From contig NZ_CP119781.1 in the NCBI RefSeq assembly GCF_029338195.1, positions 1 to 64,000 of the forward strand: a stretch of DNA of 64,000 nucleotides, written 5' to 3'. Within the stretch, counting starts at the first letter, position 1. Each line of letters opens with the position of its first letter. Shown here piece after piece: positions 33,292 to 41,510 of the stretch. The notes under the pieces were generated by a model that was not told the DNA's origin, searched no databases, and saw nothing but the letters and a program-made list of their open reading frames with translations. Both the position numbers and the translations under genes were made by a program. The stretch is from Haloarcula litorea. Lineage in GTDB: Archaea > Halobacteriota > Halobacteria > Halobacteriales > Haloarculaceae.

Positions 33292-35453
33292 TTCTTTTTC
33301 GACTCCGTGAACGTTGTCAGCTCTGGCACCCGTGTCTCCGAGAGCGCCCGACGAATGTCTGACCGGGTCCAGTCTAATGGTGAGAGAACGCTCTCGACAG
33401 CTCTGATGAGTTCCGTCTCGTAGTGGTCCGGATCGTACATCTCGACTTCCTCGTGAGCCAACGCGACCCGCTCTCGCGAGGTCTTCCCATCGTCAACGAC
33501 GACGTACTCGATGTCCTGTCCCGGATGGATGGCGAGGTTCTGGTCACGAGCGCGCTTCAGCGCCGCCACGTTCTGCGTGTTTTGGGTGTAGCCTTCGAGT
33601 GGTTTGGATACACGATTCCGTTCGACGAGCTGCTCAATCGGGACCTGACCAGCGTGTAGCTGGTCGATTGCATCCTGAAGACGTCCGAGCACCGCGTCCG
33701 GTGACCGAGTCGCATCGAATCGATTGAGGCACTCTCGCTGAACTCTTTCGATGAAGGGTGGCGTTGAGCGCTGCCGCGCTTCGATCCCTCTCAGTTTGAA
33801 CTCGTCGTCGCCGGCGACCTTCCCGAAGTACTTCGTCAACGCGCCGGCGTCGCTCTCGCGCTGCGGGACGAACGCCACCCAGTCGTAGTGGGCTTCGTGT
33901 TCGAGCCGAATCTCGACGCGTTCCGTGATCTCCGTTGCGAGGGTCTGGAGGTCCTCGCGGTCCTCGTCGTCGACGTCGGGATTCGGCGTCACCCAGATGG
34001 AGTCGACGATGCCGTGGACGACGCGCCAGCCCCCGGTTTCCAGCCGCTGTTTCGCCGTCAGCAGAATCTCCCGAGCGAACGCGTTGATCGCCTCGTGGCA
34101 CTCGATACGGCCGAACTTCGCGTTGCTGAACCCCTGATAGCCGAAGCAGGCGACGAGGATCCACTTCAGCGCTCCCGACCGTCCCTCGAGTTCCGCCAGC
34201 CGGTCCTCGTCGGGGTCGTCCCGTTCCTTCTCGCGACGGATGGCCGCCTTGATCTCGTCGCGAGCGTCGATGATCGGCTGTAGCACGTCGACGAGGTAGC
34301 CCCGGTCGTCGCAGATCGAGTACCCGAGGCCAGGGACGTCGTCGCGGCCGCTGTGGCAGTCACACCGGATGACGTCCGGCGAGACGTTCCGGGTACAGAT
34401 GATGTTCGGATACAACGAGGAGAAGTCGAGTTCGTGGACGTTCTCGTGGAGGCCGACCTCGGGCGCGAAGATGAAGCCGCCGCGGTCGGCGTCGTGGAGC
34501 GTCCCCATCGGCTTGTAGAACTCGTGGCGCCAGGAGTTCCACGGGACGAGGACGCCGCGGTCGTGGGCCTCACAGATCTGAATCGCCGTAAGGACGTTCC
34601 CGATTGACGCCCACGCGAGTTCCTGGACGGGCTTTTTCGAGCGCGACACGAGGTCGAGGACGCCGTCGAGGTTCGTTTCCCCGTAGAAGAACGTGTTCGA
34701 CTCGTCGATGATCGCCCGGCCGGGCACGTTGTACCGTGCCGGCGAGTGACCGACGCGGCCGTAGCTCGAATACGTCGACCGGCTCGCGAGCTGCTGGTAG
34801 TCGACGCCCGGCCACCGACTCAGCGAGAAGTCGTCGACGCCGGCGTCGGTCGCCATCTCGTACAGGGTCGGGACGATCTCGCTCGTTGAGATGACCAGGA
34901 CATCCGGATTGTGAGCTTCGAGCGCCCCCTGGACGGCGGTCAGGATATCCGTCGGCGAGCCGGAGACGGCGTCGCCGGCGACGGACAGTTCCCCATAGAT
35001 GTCGTTGCTCGTTTCGGTCACCGGAACGCTGAGCCGGAGCGTCGACAGCTCGCTCGCCGGCGTCGGATCGGCGCCGGTCTCCAGACAGTACCGGAACTCT
35101 CGCGAAAAGTCCACGTTGAAACAGGCGAGATCCCCGACTGGATAGGCCGACAGCTGGCGCGCCTGCCGGGCGAGTGGAGTGACGCGATCGATGTGGGCAA
35201 CGTCGACTGCGAGAACGGCCTCCTCGTCTCGTCGAAAGCCGGGGCGTCGCGCCACTAGTTCGGTCGCGACGACATCCGGGTGCTGGTCGTACACCGATTG
35301 GAGCGTCGTGAGGTCGATGTCGGTCTCGGAATCGCGAGCGGCGACGTAGAAACGCAGGGTATACTTGTCTCGTTCTGTTACGACGGCACCGTTGGTGGTC
35401 GCCTCCCACTCCAGGACGCGGCCGTCGTCCAGGAAGTCGATTGTGAACGGCAT
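33288..35453 (-). CDS. polB: plasmid-type B-family DNA polymerase
   Basis: A 721-residue polymerase starting MPFTIDFLDDGRVLEWEAT. An exonuclease-like N-half (DLACFNVDFSREFRYCLETG) is followed by motif A ELDFSSLYPNIICTRN (about residue 340), motif B KWILVACFGYQGFSNAKFG (about 430) and motif C VHGIVDSIWVTP (about 485). Motif C normally reads YGDTDS; here the first Asp is replaced (GIVDS), so the catalytic pair may be incomplete, as in archaeal PolB variants suspected of being inactive or altered. It is shorter than the chromosomal enzyme. A second copy was destroyed by insertions (see 35511 and 39055). Confidence 0.88.
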   Translation of the reverse strand: MPFTIDFLDDGRVLEWEATTNGAVVTERDKYTLRFYVAARDSETDIDLTTLQSVYDQHPDVVATELVARRPGFRRDEEAVLAVDVAHIDRVTPLARQARQLSAYPVGDLACFNVDFSREFRYCLETGADPTPASELSTLRLSVPVTETSNDIYGELSVAGDAVSGSPTDILTAVQGALEAHNPDVLVISTSEIVPTLYEMATDAGVDDFSLSRWPGVDYQQLASRSTYSSYGRVGHSPARYNVPGRAIIDESNTFFYGETNLDGVLDLVSRSKKPVQELAWASIGNVLTAIQICEAHDRGVLVPWNSWRHEFYKPMGTLHDADRGGFIFAPEVGLHENVHELDFSSLYPNIICTRNVSPDVIRCDCHSGRDDVPGLGYSICDDRGYLVDVLQPIIDARDEIKAAIRREKERDDPDEDRLAELEGRSGALKWILVACFGYQGFSNAKFGRIECHEAINAFAREILLTAKQRLETGGWRVVHGIVDSIWVTPNPDVDDEDREDLQTLATEITERVEIRLEHEAHYDWVAFVPQRESDAGALTKYFGKVAGDDEFKLRGIEARQRSTPPFIERVQRECLNRFDATRSPDAVLGRLQDAIDQLHAGQVPIEQLVERNRVSKPLEGYTQNTQNVAALKRARDQNLAIHPGQDIEYVVVDDGKTSRERVALAHEEVEMYDPDHYETELIRAVESVLSPLDWTRSDIRRALSETRVPELTTFTESKKN

Positions 35454-35510
35454 TCCTGTAGAACAAATAGGTGGTATTCCGGATAACCGATGGCGTGTCA
35501 CTTCCGGATT

Positions 35511-35644
35511 TCAGAGAACGATGTTCTCTCTCGCAACCATCTCGGTCACGGCGACGACGGATGCTGGTCGTACACCGACTGGAGGATCGTAAGGTCGAGG
35601 TCGGCCTCTGGGGCGTGAGGGAAGACGTAGAAGCGTGGGGTGTA
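35511..35644 (-). pseudogene. internal fragment of a second polB
   Basis: The minus strand reads YTPRFYVFPHAPEADLDLTI, continuing LQSVYDQHP and, after a small shift, VVAVTEMVARENIVL. This matches residues of the intact polymerase (YTLRFYVAARDSETDIDLTT, LQSVYDQHPDVVATELVARR). It continues exactly where the fragment at 39055-39144 stops; the two are separated by a mobile element. Confidence 0.85.
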
Positions 35645-35790
35645 TTGACATCCTCCCACGGCTGAACCGTGGGATTCCTCCGGTGAGGCTGTGGGCTATA
35701 CCGTCCCCACGGAGGCAAATTTCCCGTCGCCGGTACTCCGGTCTGTGCGCTCCTCGTTGGGACTGGCCCTCTCGGGAGAGCATGGTGACT
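35645..35790 (-). ncRNA. candidate omega (guide) RNA at the tnpB 3' end
   Basis: TnpB proteins use an RNA made from the end of tnpB through the right end of the element, with the bases just outside the element as guide. Here the 3' part of tnpB plus the hairpin CCCACGG/CCGTGGG lies in the expected place. The guide would begin at 35644 going left, i.e. in the polB fragment. Boundaries are inferred. Confidence 0.4.
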
Positions 35791-37000
35791 CCGACCAAGT
35801 GTGGTCGTCCCACGTGAGGCGCACGGGCCGTGCCATCGACCCTGTCTCGAGTTCAGTGCCAGTCTCCCGTTCAAGAAACGTCCGTGAGGCGTCGAGATCA
35901 GCGTGGCTCTCGTGTCCACACGAACACCGAAACACGTCGCCATACCGCTCTGTCTCCACCTGCTCGCCACACTCGACACAGGTTGCCGTCGTGAACGCCT
36001 CTGACCGCTCTTCGACAAAGATTCCGTACTCCTCGGCAGTGTCTTTGAGACGGTCGACAAACGAGCGGTGTGCCCAGAACTGGTGGGTCTTCTCGTTGAC
36101 TTCTGGGTGCCAGTGTGTCGAGAGCACGTCAGTGAGGTCGCCCACATACACCGTTGCTACGCCCTCATCATACAGCCGTTCGATCAGGTCACGACAGAGT
36201 GCTTCCTGCGCGTGGTCACGGCGACGCGTTCGCTTACGGTACAGTCGGCGAATCCGCTGACTGCTGTACCGACCCTCGCGGAGTTTAGATTGTAGACGGG
36301 CGATCTCTTCGGTCGTCTCACGGAAGTCAGCGAACAACTCGCGACCCTCGTAGAGGAACCGTTTGCCGGTCGTCGTCGTACAGGCGACGAAGTTGTTTGC
36401 GCCCACGTCCAAAGCAGCCGATTCGTCGGCTAGTGGTGAATCCCGTTGCGAATCTGGTACTGTGACGGGCTGAAAGGCTCTGAACGTGTCGCTCACTTCG
36501 TCGTACTGTATTTCCAACTGCCCTTTCTCGCCGTCCCACTTCGGGCTCCCAACAAGTTGCAGACGGAGTCGCTCGTAGTATCCGAGTCCGTACTTCTCTT
36601 TCAAGTCTTGCCCTACGGGGATCTCGACTCGACTCCGCTCGCCGAACTCAAGCGTGTACTGGTCGTTCCGGATAAACGTTCGCAGCTCACGTCCAGCGTC
36701 TTCGCTACCCCAGTAACCGGGCGGAGCGGCATCCCCGCTGTCTTCACGGGCAGCGAAGAACGACTTCCACGCCGACTTATTCTTGCGGATTACTTGTTGA
36801 GCGGTGGCAGAGCCGAGAACACCGACGTACTGTTTCCGGTAGTCGGCGGTGTCCCACACTGACTTGCCATCAAAGAACTGTTGGCGACGTTCGTAGTTGA
36901 GTTCGTTCCAGAGACTGGCGGAGGCGTCCAACAATTCGCGGAGTAGCCGCTCGTCGTCGTCAGTAAGCGGTCTGACCGCGAAGGTGTTGGTTCGCCTCAC
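35696..37000 (-). CDS. tnpB: RNA-guided endonuclease TnpB
   Basis: About 434 residues from a GTG at 37000 ([12 protein letters not shown]); a longer start to 37054 is possible. N-terminal TnpB helix, RuvC-I aspartate in [14 protein letters not shown] (about residue 200), RuvC-II region [13 protein letters not shown], which shows Asp where many relatives have Glu. The zinc ribbon is CVECGEQ...[21 protein letters not shown] with the RuvC-III aspartate. The C-terminal tail is unusually long (about 60 residues after the RuvC core). It cleaves DNA next to a target motif and helps IS605-type elements persist. All catalytic positions appear acidic, so activity is plausible. Confidence 0.88.
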   Translation of the reverse strand: MRRTNTFAVRPLTDDDERLLRELLDASASLWNELNYERRQQFFDGKSVWDTADYRKQYVGVLGSATAQQVIRKNKSAWKSFFAAREDSGDAAPPGYWGSEDAGRELRTFIRNDQYTLEFGERSRVEIPVGQDLKEKYGLGYYERLRLQLVGSPKWDGEKGQLEIQYDEVSDTFRAFQPVTVPDSQRDSPLADESAALDVGANNFVACTTTTGKRFLYEGRELFADFRETTEEIARLQSKLREGRYSSQRIRRLYRKRTRRRDHAQEALCRDLIERLYDEGVATVYVGDLTDVLSTHWHPEVNEKTHQFWAHRSFVDRLKDTAEEYGIFVEERSEAFTTATCVECGEQVETERYGDVFRCSCGHESHADLDASRTFLERETGTELETGSMARPVRLTWDDHTWSESPCSPERASPNEERTDRSTGDGKFASVGTV

Positions 37001-37044
37001 GACAACAGTTTCTTGCCCTTTTACGACTAAAGGTCTTTTGGACG

Positions 37045-37191
37045 ATGAGACCAAACATCGACATCAGCCACACGCTGGCTGGACGCGTGAAGGACTACAA
37101 GGAGGCTGCCGATATGGACAGTCTGAGTGAGGCGTATCGAGAGGTGATCGAAGCGGGGTTAGAAGCGGTGGAACGTCCAGACGAGTCGTAG
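37045..37191 (+). CDS. small protein divergent from tnpB
   Basis: A 48-residue [23 protein letters not shown] at its start, then a helical stretch [18 protein letters not shown]. The shape (short beta strand, then two helices) resembles a CopG/ribbon-helix-helix DNA-binding unit. It lies inside the left end of the IS element, 44 bases from the tnpB start and in the opposite direction, as seen with other haloarchaeal tnpB genes. It may control the element. Confidence 0.65.
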   Translation: MRPNIDISHTLAGRVKDYKEAADMDSLSEAYREVIEAGLEAVERPDES

Positions 37192-37353
37192 TCAGTGAAT
37201 AGACCAGGCCGGCTCTATTGAAACCCTCTGCCGCTGATAGTTTACTGAGGCCGTGCTGAATACAGAGGATGTAGTCAGCACGGGGTGCGTTCAATTCAGG
37301 TATATTCGGATATTACGCTTGTTTGGTACGTCTACGAGGTGAGCCGCCAGGTG

Positions 37354-37823
37354 TTAGAGGGTAGCCTTGATAGCTCCGACAGCGAGCGTCGGTAGCTGAC
37401 CGAGTACCGCTGGGAACGTGAGTCCGAGCTGCTCCTTGAAATCTGTCATATCGAAAAAGCCGTTGATAGAGGTGATCCCATCGTCGGAGAACGCGATGAC
37501 ATCAACGCCGTTCATCTCTACAGACTGGCCTGTCGGCGGGAGTGGACCGAACGGCCCATCACGAGTCCCGTACATCGTCCACTCGACGAACAGCAACCCC
37601 TTATCGTGGTCAGCGACACGTCGCTCAACTTCGAAACGTACGTCCGGAAATCCCTCAGTCGTTTCCTCCACCCATTCTTTGATCTCCTCACCGGAGAGTG
37701 TCCCTTCAGTCGCTGGATCAGAAACCGTTCCCCCGTCAGCAAACGCATCACCCCCTCGGAGTCGTGGTTGTTCCACCCCTCGACGTACCGGTCGTAGTAT
37801 TCGTCAATACTACTCGTTGGCAT
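37354..37823 (-). pseudogene. SnoaL-like (ester cyclase/NTF2-fold) protein, one frameshift
   Basis: Begins MPTSSIDEYYDRYVEGWNNH and continues in the next frame with AFADGGTVSDPATEGTLSGEEI, DVRFEVERRVADHDKGLLFV and PPTGQSVEMNGVDVIAFSDD. This is the SnoaL polyketide-cyclase-like pattern, about 156 residues. The shift falls in a run of five G near 37738, so slippage or a homopolymer error is likely. Passenger gene of the 1787-bp element; role unknown. Confidence 0.78.
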
Positions 37824-37992
37824 ACGACCGGTATGCGGCGCTTCAGGCTTCAAACCTTATGCCTCTCACCGTATTTCCGACAATCTGGGCTTCGAGGCCG
37901 TCCACCCCGAACACCCCTACTGCCCGGTGCTGTCGGTGGTAGTACTATGTTGTGACGTATTATTAAGTGGTCAAGAGTGGAAGGACCCGGTC

Positions 37993-38589
37993 ATGAACGA
38001 CGGTGAGGGAGGCGTTAACGATGCTGAACCGCTGGTGTTCGAGCACGGAATGGACGAGTCGGGCGAGAAGTACGTCCGCATGGAGGTCACGCTCCACCCG
38101 GGAACGGATACGGCAAATGATGACCTCGCTCACCATCCAACGCTGTTCGACGTCCCCGACAGACACGTACACCCGAAACAGGAGGAGCGATTCGAGGTGG
38201 TCACGGGCGAGTACGCCATCGAGCGGGACGGCACACAGCATACGCTGACGCCGGGCGACGAACTCGTCGTCCCGCCGGGCACGCCACACACCCAGCGGAA
38301 CCCGACAGACGACCCGATTCGTGTCGCCCACGAACACCGCCCGCCGCTGGACTCGCCGACAGTCTACGAGTCGTTCTACGCGCTAGCACAGACAGGGCAG
38401 ACCGACGACGACGGGATGCCGGGACCCCTCCAGACCGCAGTGGTGGTCGACGAGTACCCCGGCCACACGTACAGACCCAGCCCGCCAGTCCCTGTCCAGA
38501 AGGCGCTTTTCAGCGTCCTCGCGGGCGTCGGTCGACTGGCCGGCTACGAGGCGACCCACACCCACGACGACGTGGTCACCCACGGCTAA
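37993..38589 (+). CDS. cupin-domain protein
   Basis: A 198-residue protein with one cupin barrel: DVPDRHVHPKQEERFEVVTGEY (metal ligands HxH, E) and GDELVVPPGTPHTQRNP (second motif, final His). A C-terminal region of about 70 residues (YESFYALAQTGQTDDDGMPG) follows. The ATG at 37993 is preferred to upstream starts because the earlier residues are hydrophobic and unlike cupins. Cupins cover dioxygenases, isomerases and binding proteins; activity unknown. Divergent from the SnoaL-like gene, so the pair shares a promoter region. Confidence 0.82.
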   Translation: MNDGEGGVNDAEPLVFEHGMDESGEKYVRMEVTLHPGTDTANDDLAHHPTLFDVPDRHVHPKQEERFEVVTGEYAIERDGTQHTLTPGDELVVPPGTPHTQRNPTDDPIRVAHEHRPPLDSPTVYESFYALAQTGQTDDDGMPGPLQTAVVVDEYPGHTYRPSPPVPVQKALFSVLAGVGRLAGYEATHTHDDVVTHG

Positions 38590-38749
38590 CTGTCGACGCG
38601 TGACTGCTCATCCGGCTTCCAGACACCCAACGAGAACCATGTGTGGGACACGGGCTAGTGCAACAGTTGCGTCAGGTTGCGGTAGTGTTGCAACGCGGCG
38701 TGTTCTATCTACACGAGTTTGGAGGGTTATTACCTGAGCACAGTAGATG

Positions 38750-38890
38750 AGCCTTGTTTAGATGCGGTGTCGGTCATCCCCGACAACCCCGGTCCGACCA
38801 CTGAAATCGGATCGAGAGACAGTCACAGACCGATTCAGTACAACCGCCACAACCACTAACCGACGCCTGCAGGAGCGTCTAAACAAGGCC
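38750..38890. mobile_element. 141-bp MITE with 9-bp target duplication
   Basis: The ends GCCTTGTTTAGATGC and GCGTCTAAACAAGGC are inverted repeats, and the insertion is flanked by CAGTAGATG at 38741-38749 and 38891-38899. It has no coding capacity. It lies inside the 1787-bp element and so inserted into it, either before or after that element moved here. The 38590-38740 stretch beside it holds no recognisable gene. Confidence 0.8.
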
Positions 38891-39054
38891 CAGTAGATGT
38901 ATCGCAGCCATCACCATCACTATCGAATAGCGTACGAGATCCGCGCTCTATATTCAGCACGCGATACCTGTCAGGCCTTGAGTGTTTCAATAGAGCCACC
39001 AGGCCATATTGGCGCTCAGATCACCCCTGAAGATGTTGGCTCCGCTCCCTACGT

Positions 39055-39144
39055 ATCATCGCGCTCGGTCGCGACGGCGCCGTCGGCAGTTGCCTCCCAC
39101 TCTAGGACGCGGCCGTCGTCCAGAAAATCAATACTGAACGGCAT
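39055..39144 (-). pseudogene. N-terminal fragment of a second polB
   Basis: Thirty codons starting MPFSIDFLDDGRVLEWEATA and ending ERDD, near identical to the start of the intact polymerase (MPFTIDFLDDGRVLEWEATT). The reading frame is cut by the left end of the IS element and resumes at 35644. Confidence 0.88.
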
Positions 39145-39146
39145 CG

Positions 39147-39452
39147 TCACGGGTTCGAGTCGGGAGGAGTCCCCTCCTGGTCATCGCTCGTTGCGACCGC
39201 GGTTTCGAGCTCCTTGAGGCGTTCCTCGTGGTCGTCGAGTCGAGCCTCTTGTTCGAGATCGATGCTGAGCAGCGCCGGCAGCAGCGGGTTCTGATGGTTC
39301 AACAGCCCGCTCGCGTCGGCGTGCTCGCGGGCGTACTCGAATAGGCGATCGAAGCGCGGCTGGTCGCGACGCCGCAGTGCCCGCCGGAACTCTGCCCAGC
39401 GCTCTTCGATAGCCCGCAGTGCATCACGGTAGGTTGGGTTCGTGCGCCCCAT
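39147..39452 (-). CDS. small conserved haloarchaeal protein before polB
   Basis: A 101-residue helical, charged protein starting MGRTNPTYRDALRAIEERWA, with a C-terminal coiled region (LEQEARLDDHEERLKELETA). Its stop is 2 bases before the ATG of the polB fragment and its start 2 bases after the RecA-like gene, so RecA-like, this protein and PolB formed one operon. Function unknown; perhaps a polymerase or RecA-like partner. Confidence 0.75.
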   Translation of the reverse strand: MGRTNPTYRDALRAIEERWAEFRRALRRRDQPRFDRLFEYAREHADASGLLNHQNPLLPALLSIDLEQEARLDDHEERLKELETAVATSDDQEGTPPDSNP

Positions 39453-39454
39453 CG

Positions 39455-40393
39455 CTATCGGCCTCCTGTCCCGGTCGCGGTCCACGCATCGAGCAAGGGA
39501 TCCGCGGTCGTAGCCACGGTCTCACCGTCAGCGGTGACGCCCGTTCCGACGCCCTCCGGAGTCGACGGCGCTGGCGTCGTCGGTTCCACGCCGACCTGCG
39601 TGGCGCGTGCCGCAAGCAGTTGCCGCCAGTACGCGAACGTCGTCTGGTAGTACGCGCCGTCGTCGACGGGATAGACGAGCGTCTTGAAGTCCTCGCCGAC
39701 AACTCGTGGCCCCATCCGGGTCTGCTCGCACTCCAGGTGGTAGTCGGCGGCCGTCGCGACCGGCGCCGTGAAGTCGTCGCGCTGCGTCCGCGTAACGAGC
39801 ACCGGGATGTCGTACCCATCGGCGTAGGTCGCCAACCGGGCGAGAGTTCGAGCCTGAAGGGTTCCCGCGTGGGTCTCGCCGAGGGTATCGTCGGCGCGGT
39901 ACTGGACGTCGACGGCCGGCGCGACGATGAGGGCAGGTGTGTGGGGCGACGTGTCCTCGTCACGACTCGGTTCCCCTCGACCGGCCGTCCCGGCATCAGT
40001 GGTGGACATCTGGATCGACTTGTTCACTGCCGTCGGGAGATCACAGACGGCGCCGTAGTGCTGGTAGGCAGTGAATCCGCGTGCCACGTGGATTCGGTTG
40101 AGCAACCGTTGACTGGGCGCGATCTGAGCGAGTGTCGTCGTCGTCGCGTGACCATTTGCGTCGACCCAGAAGGCGGGCCCGTCGTACAGGAGGAGATGGT
40201 CGAGTACGAGCGACTGCAGGATCGGGACGCTGCGGCCTCCCTCGACGTCGAGCAGCGTGATGCCGTCGCCGAGTGACGGCAACAACATCTCGTCCGTAGT
40301 CGGATCGGCCTGGTCAGCAAGGGACCGATTGCGGTCAGCGCCCCGTGTCGGCTGGTCCACCGCCAATCGGTTCGACGTTGGGGGTTCTCCCAT
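39455..40393 (-). CDS. RecA/RadA-like protein with degenerate ATP site
   Basis: A 312-residue protein with a RecA-like core: GITLLDVEGGRSVPILQSLVL occupies the P-loop position but lacks the usual GKT, and ALIVAPAVDVQY occupies the Walker B position. Later stretches (GYDIPVLVTRTQRDDFTAPVA) follow the RadA core order. Probably a non-hydrolysing paralogue working with the plasmid polymerase. Upstream, 40410-40450 resembles the sequence just upstream of the intact polB, so promoter-proximal DNA was duplicated or is shared. Confidence 0.7.
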   Translation of the reverse strand: MGEPPTSNRLAVDQPTRGADRNRSLADQADPTTDEMLLPSLGDGITLLDVEGGRSVPILQSLVLDHLLLYDGPAFWVDANGHATTTTLAQIAPSQRLLNRIHVARGFTAYQHYGAVCDLPTAVNKSIQMSTTDAGTAGRGEPSRDEDTSPHTPALIVAPAVDVQYRADDTLGETHAGTLQARTLARLATYADGYDIPVLVTRTQRDDFTAPVATAADYHLECEQTRMGPRVVGEDFKTLVYPVDDGAYYQTTFAYWRQLLAARATQVGVEPTTPAPSTPEGVGTGVTADGETVATTADPLLDAWTATGTGGR

Positions 40394-40549
40394 ACTCGAT
40401 TAGTTGTCTACGTTCCCGATAAGCCGCGGCGTGTCGCTTCCGCGTTTCAGGAAACTCGATGTGATCCCCTCCAATCCCGGTACAGTCCCGAGTAGTCTCC
40501 GTTTGGATCCTGTTTCCGAGAATAGTTCCTGAATCGTGCGTTCTTCGTG

Positions 40550-40591
40550 TTAACCAACACTGGCGCATATCGACGGCAGTATGTTGGTTAA
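40550..40591. repeat. dispersed inverted repeat, copy d
   Basis: TTAACCAACA at 40550-40559 and TGTTGGTTAA at 40582-40591, 22 bases apart, in the divergent region between the RecA-like operon and the gene at 40665. Confidence 0.85.
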
Positions 40592-40664
40592 CACTCCACA
40601 GCTACACTCTCGAGCTAACTGCTCGGTATGTTAATGCTCAACGCCACGTTGGAAGAGGTGCTAT

Positions 40665-41510
40665 ATGAGCTACCCACGAACCCACGTCGACCACCGAAAC
40701 CCCGATCACCCCGAGTCAACGCACCCAACTCGAAATATCGTGAATGCCCACGTTGTTGCTGGGGAATTCCTCACTTCGCGGTACCACGAGGCGCTTCAAA
40801 CTGTTCTCCATCCCCTCGACGAGTCTCTGGACACCAAAGACCAACGCGCTCAACGACCTTGGCATCGTCCACGCTAATGGTTCCTTGAACGAGCTTTCCC
40901 CTATCGTTCGTACATACGTCAAACTCGACGAGTATTGGACACGTACCCATCGTACTGCGCTCAACGAACTATTCGCTGATCGACGTGCTCACGTCCTGAG
41001 TTGCTGTACGCGATTCCTTTCAGAGTTCCCTCGACACACTCTTGAAGCTGAATCTGGCCGTTCCGGAACTGCGCTGGATACTACCCTTGCTCCGCTTCTC
41101 GAGTGCGGATTTCTCTCACACACAGATGATGAGAAAACCCCATACTCTGTTGATGAACACCACGCGCTATATCGGCCGACTGAACGGCTCTTCGACGCAC
41201 TTCTTGACCAAGCAGCTGTTCTCTGTGAGCTACTGTCCCCGACCGAGCTCTGATCGCACGATTCAGAGCCTTTTCGGCTCTGCAGAAACTCTCTTGGTCA
41301 CATTCCATCTGCAGTGAAACAGCCGGTACGTGGGTTTGCATACTTACCGAGAACCTGGAAGAGAACGATGTAGACCTGGAACGGGTCGAAGTTCGGCCTC
41401 TTCAGGAACTGAACCGAAAGGAAAACCCCCAGAGTAACCTGTTCAGCCGATTCGACCAAAGCAAATACTGGAAAACTCTCTTAATAACAGACTTCATCGA
41501 TGTCAATTGA
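40665..41510 (+). pseudogene. unrecognised protein gene, apparent frameshifts near 40848 and 41249
   Basis: Three frames give continuous protein-like text. They read MSYPRTHVDHRNPDHPESTH to about 40848, then ALNDLGIVHANGSLNELSPI through RTALNELFADRRAHVLSCC and TLAPLLECGFLSH to about 41250, then RFRAFSALQKLSWSHSICSE through ENLEENDVDLERVEVRPLQE to YWKTLLITDFIDVN. The final TGA (41508-41510) overlaps the ATG of the rhomboid gene, which supports the third segment being translated. I do not recognise the family. It may instead be two genes coupled at 41250. Confidence 0.5.

Larger units (their letters stand above)
37211..38997. mobile_element. 1787-bp transposon-like unit with passenger genes and no transposase
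   Basis: Terminal inverted repeats GGCTCTATTGAAAC (37211-37224) and GTTTCAATAGAGCC (38984-38997). The element is flanked by a perfect 8-base duplication ACCAGGCC (37203-37210 and 38998-39005). Sub-terminal CGTGCTGAATA is also inverted at both ends. Inside are a SnoaL-like gene, a cupin gene and a 141-bp MITE; no transposase ORF. The ends resemble IS6/IS26-like termini (GGCTCTGTTGCAAA), and 8-base duplications fit IS6 or IS1595 families; family not proven. Confidence 0.82.
35645..39054 (-). mobile_element. IS200/IS605-group (IS1341-type) element, itself interrupted
   Basis: The element carries tnpB and no tnpA. Joining the flanks at 35644 and 39055 restores an in-frame polB reading ERDD then YTPRF, which sets both ends to the base. 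The right end has the hairpin CCCACGG-CTGAA-CCGTGGG about 15 bases inside, as in other haloarchaeal IS1341-type elements, and no target duplication is needed. Without the later 1787-base insertion and its 8-base duplication, its length is about 1.6 kb. Confidence 0.82.

Noticed and set aside
34570-36147. 525-residue open frame across polB, its fragment and tnpB
   Set aside because: Composition is Arg/Ser/Pro-rich shadow coding and it crosses the boundary of an insertion element and two well-supported genes.
39419-40276. 285-residue plus-strand frame opposite the RecA-like gene
   Set aside because: Val/Arg/Gly-rich antisense text; the minus-strand gene has proper motifs and operon spacing.
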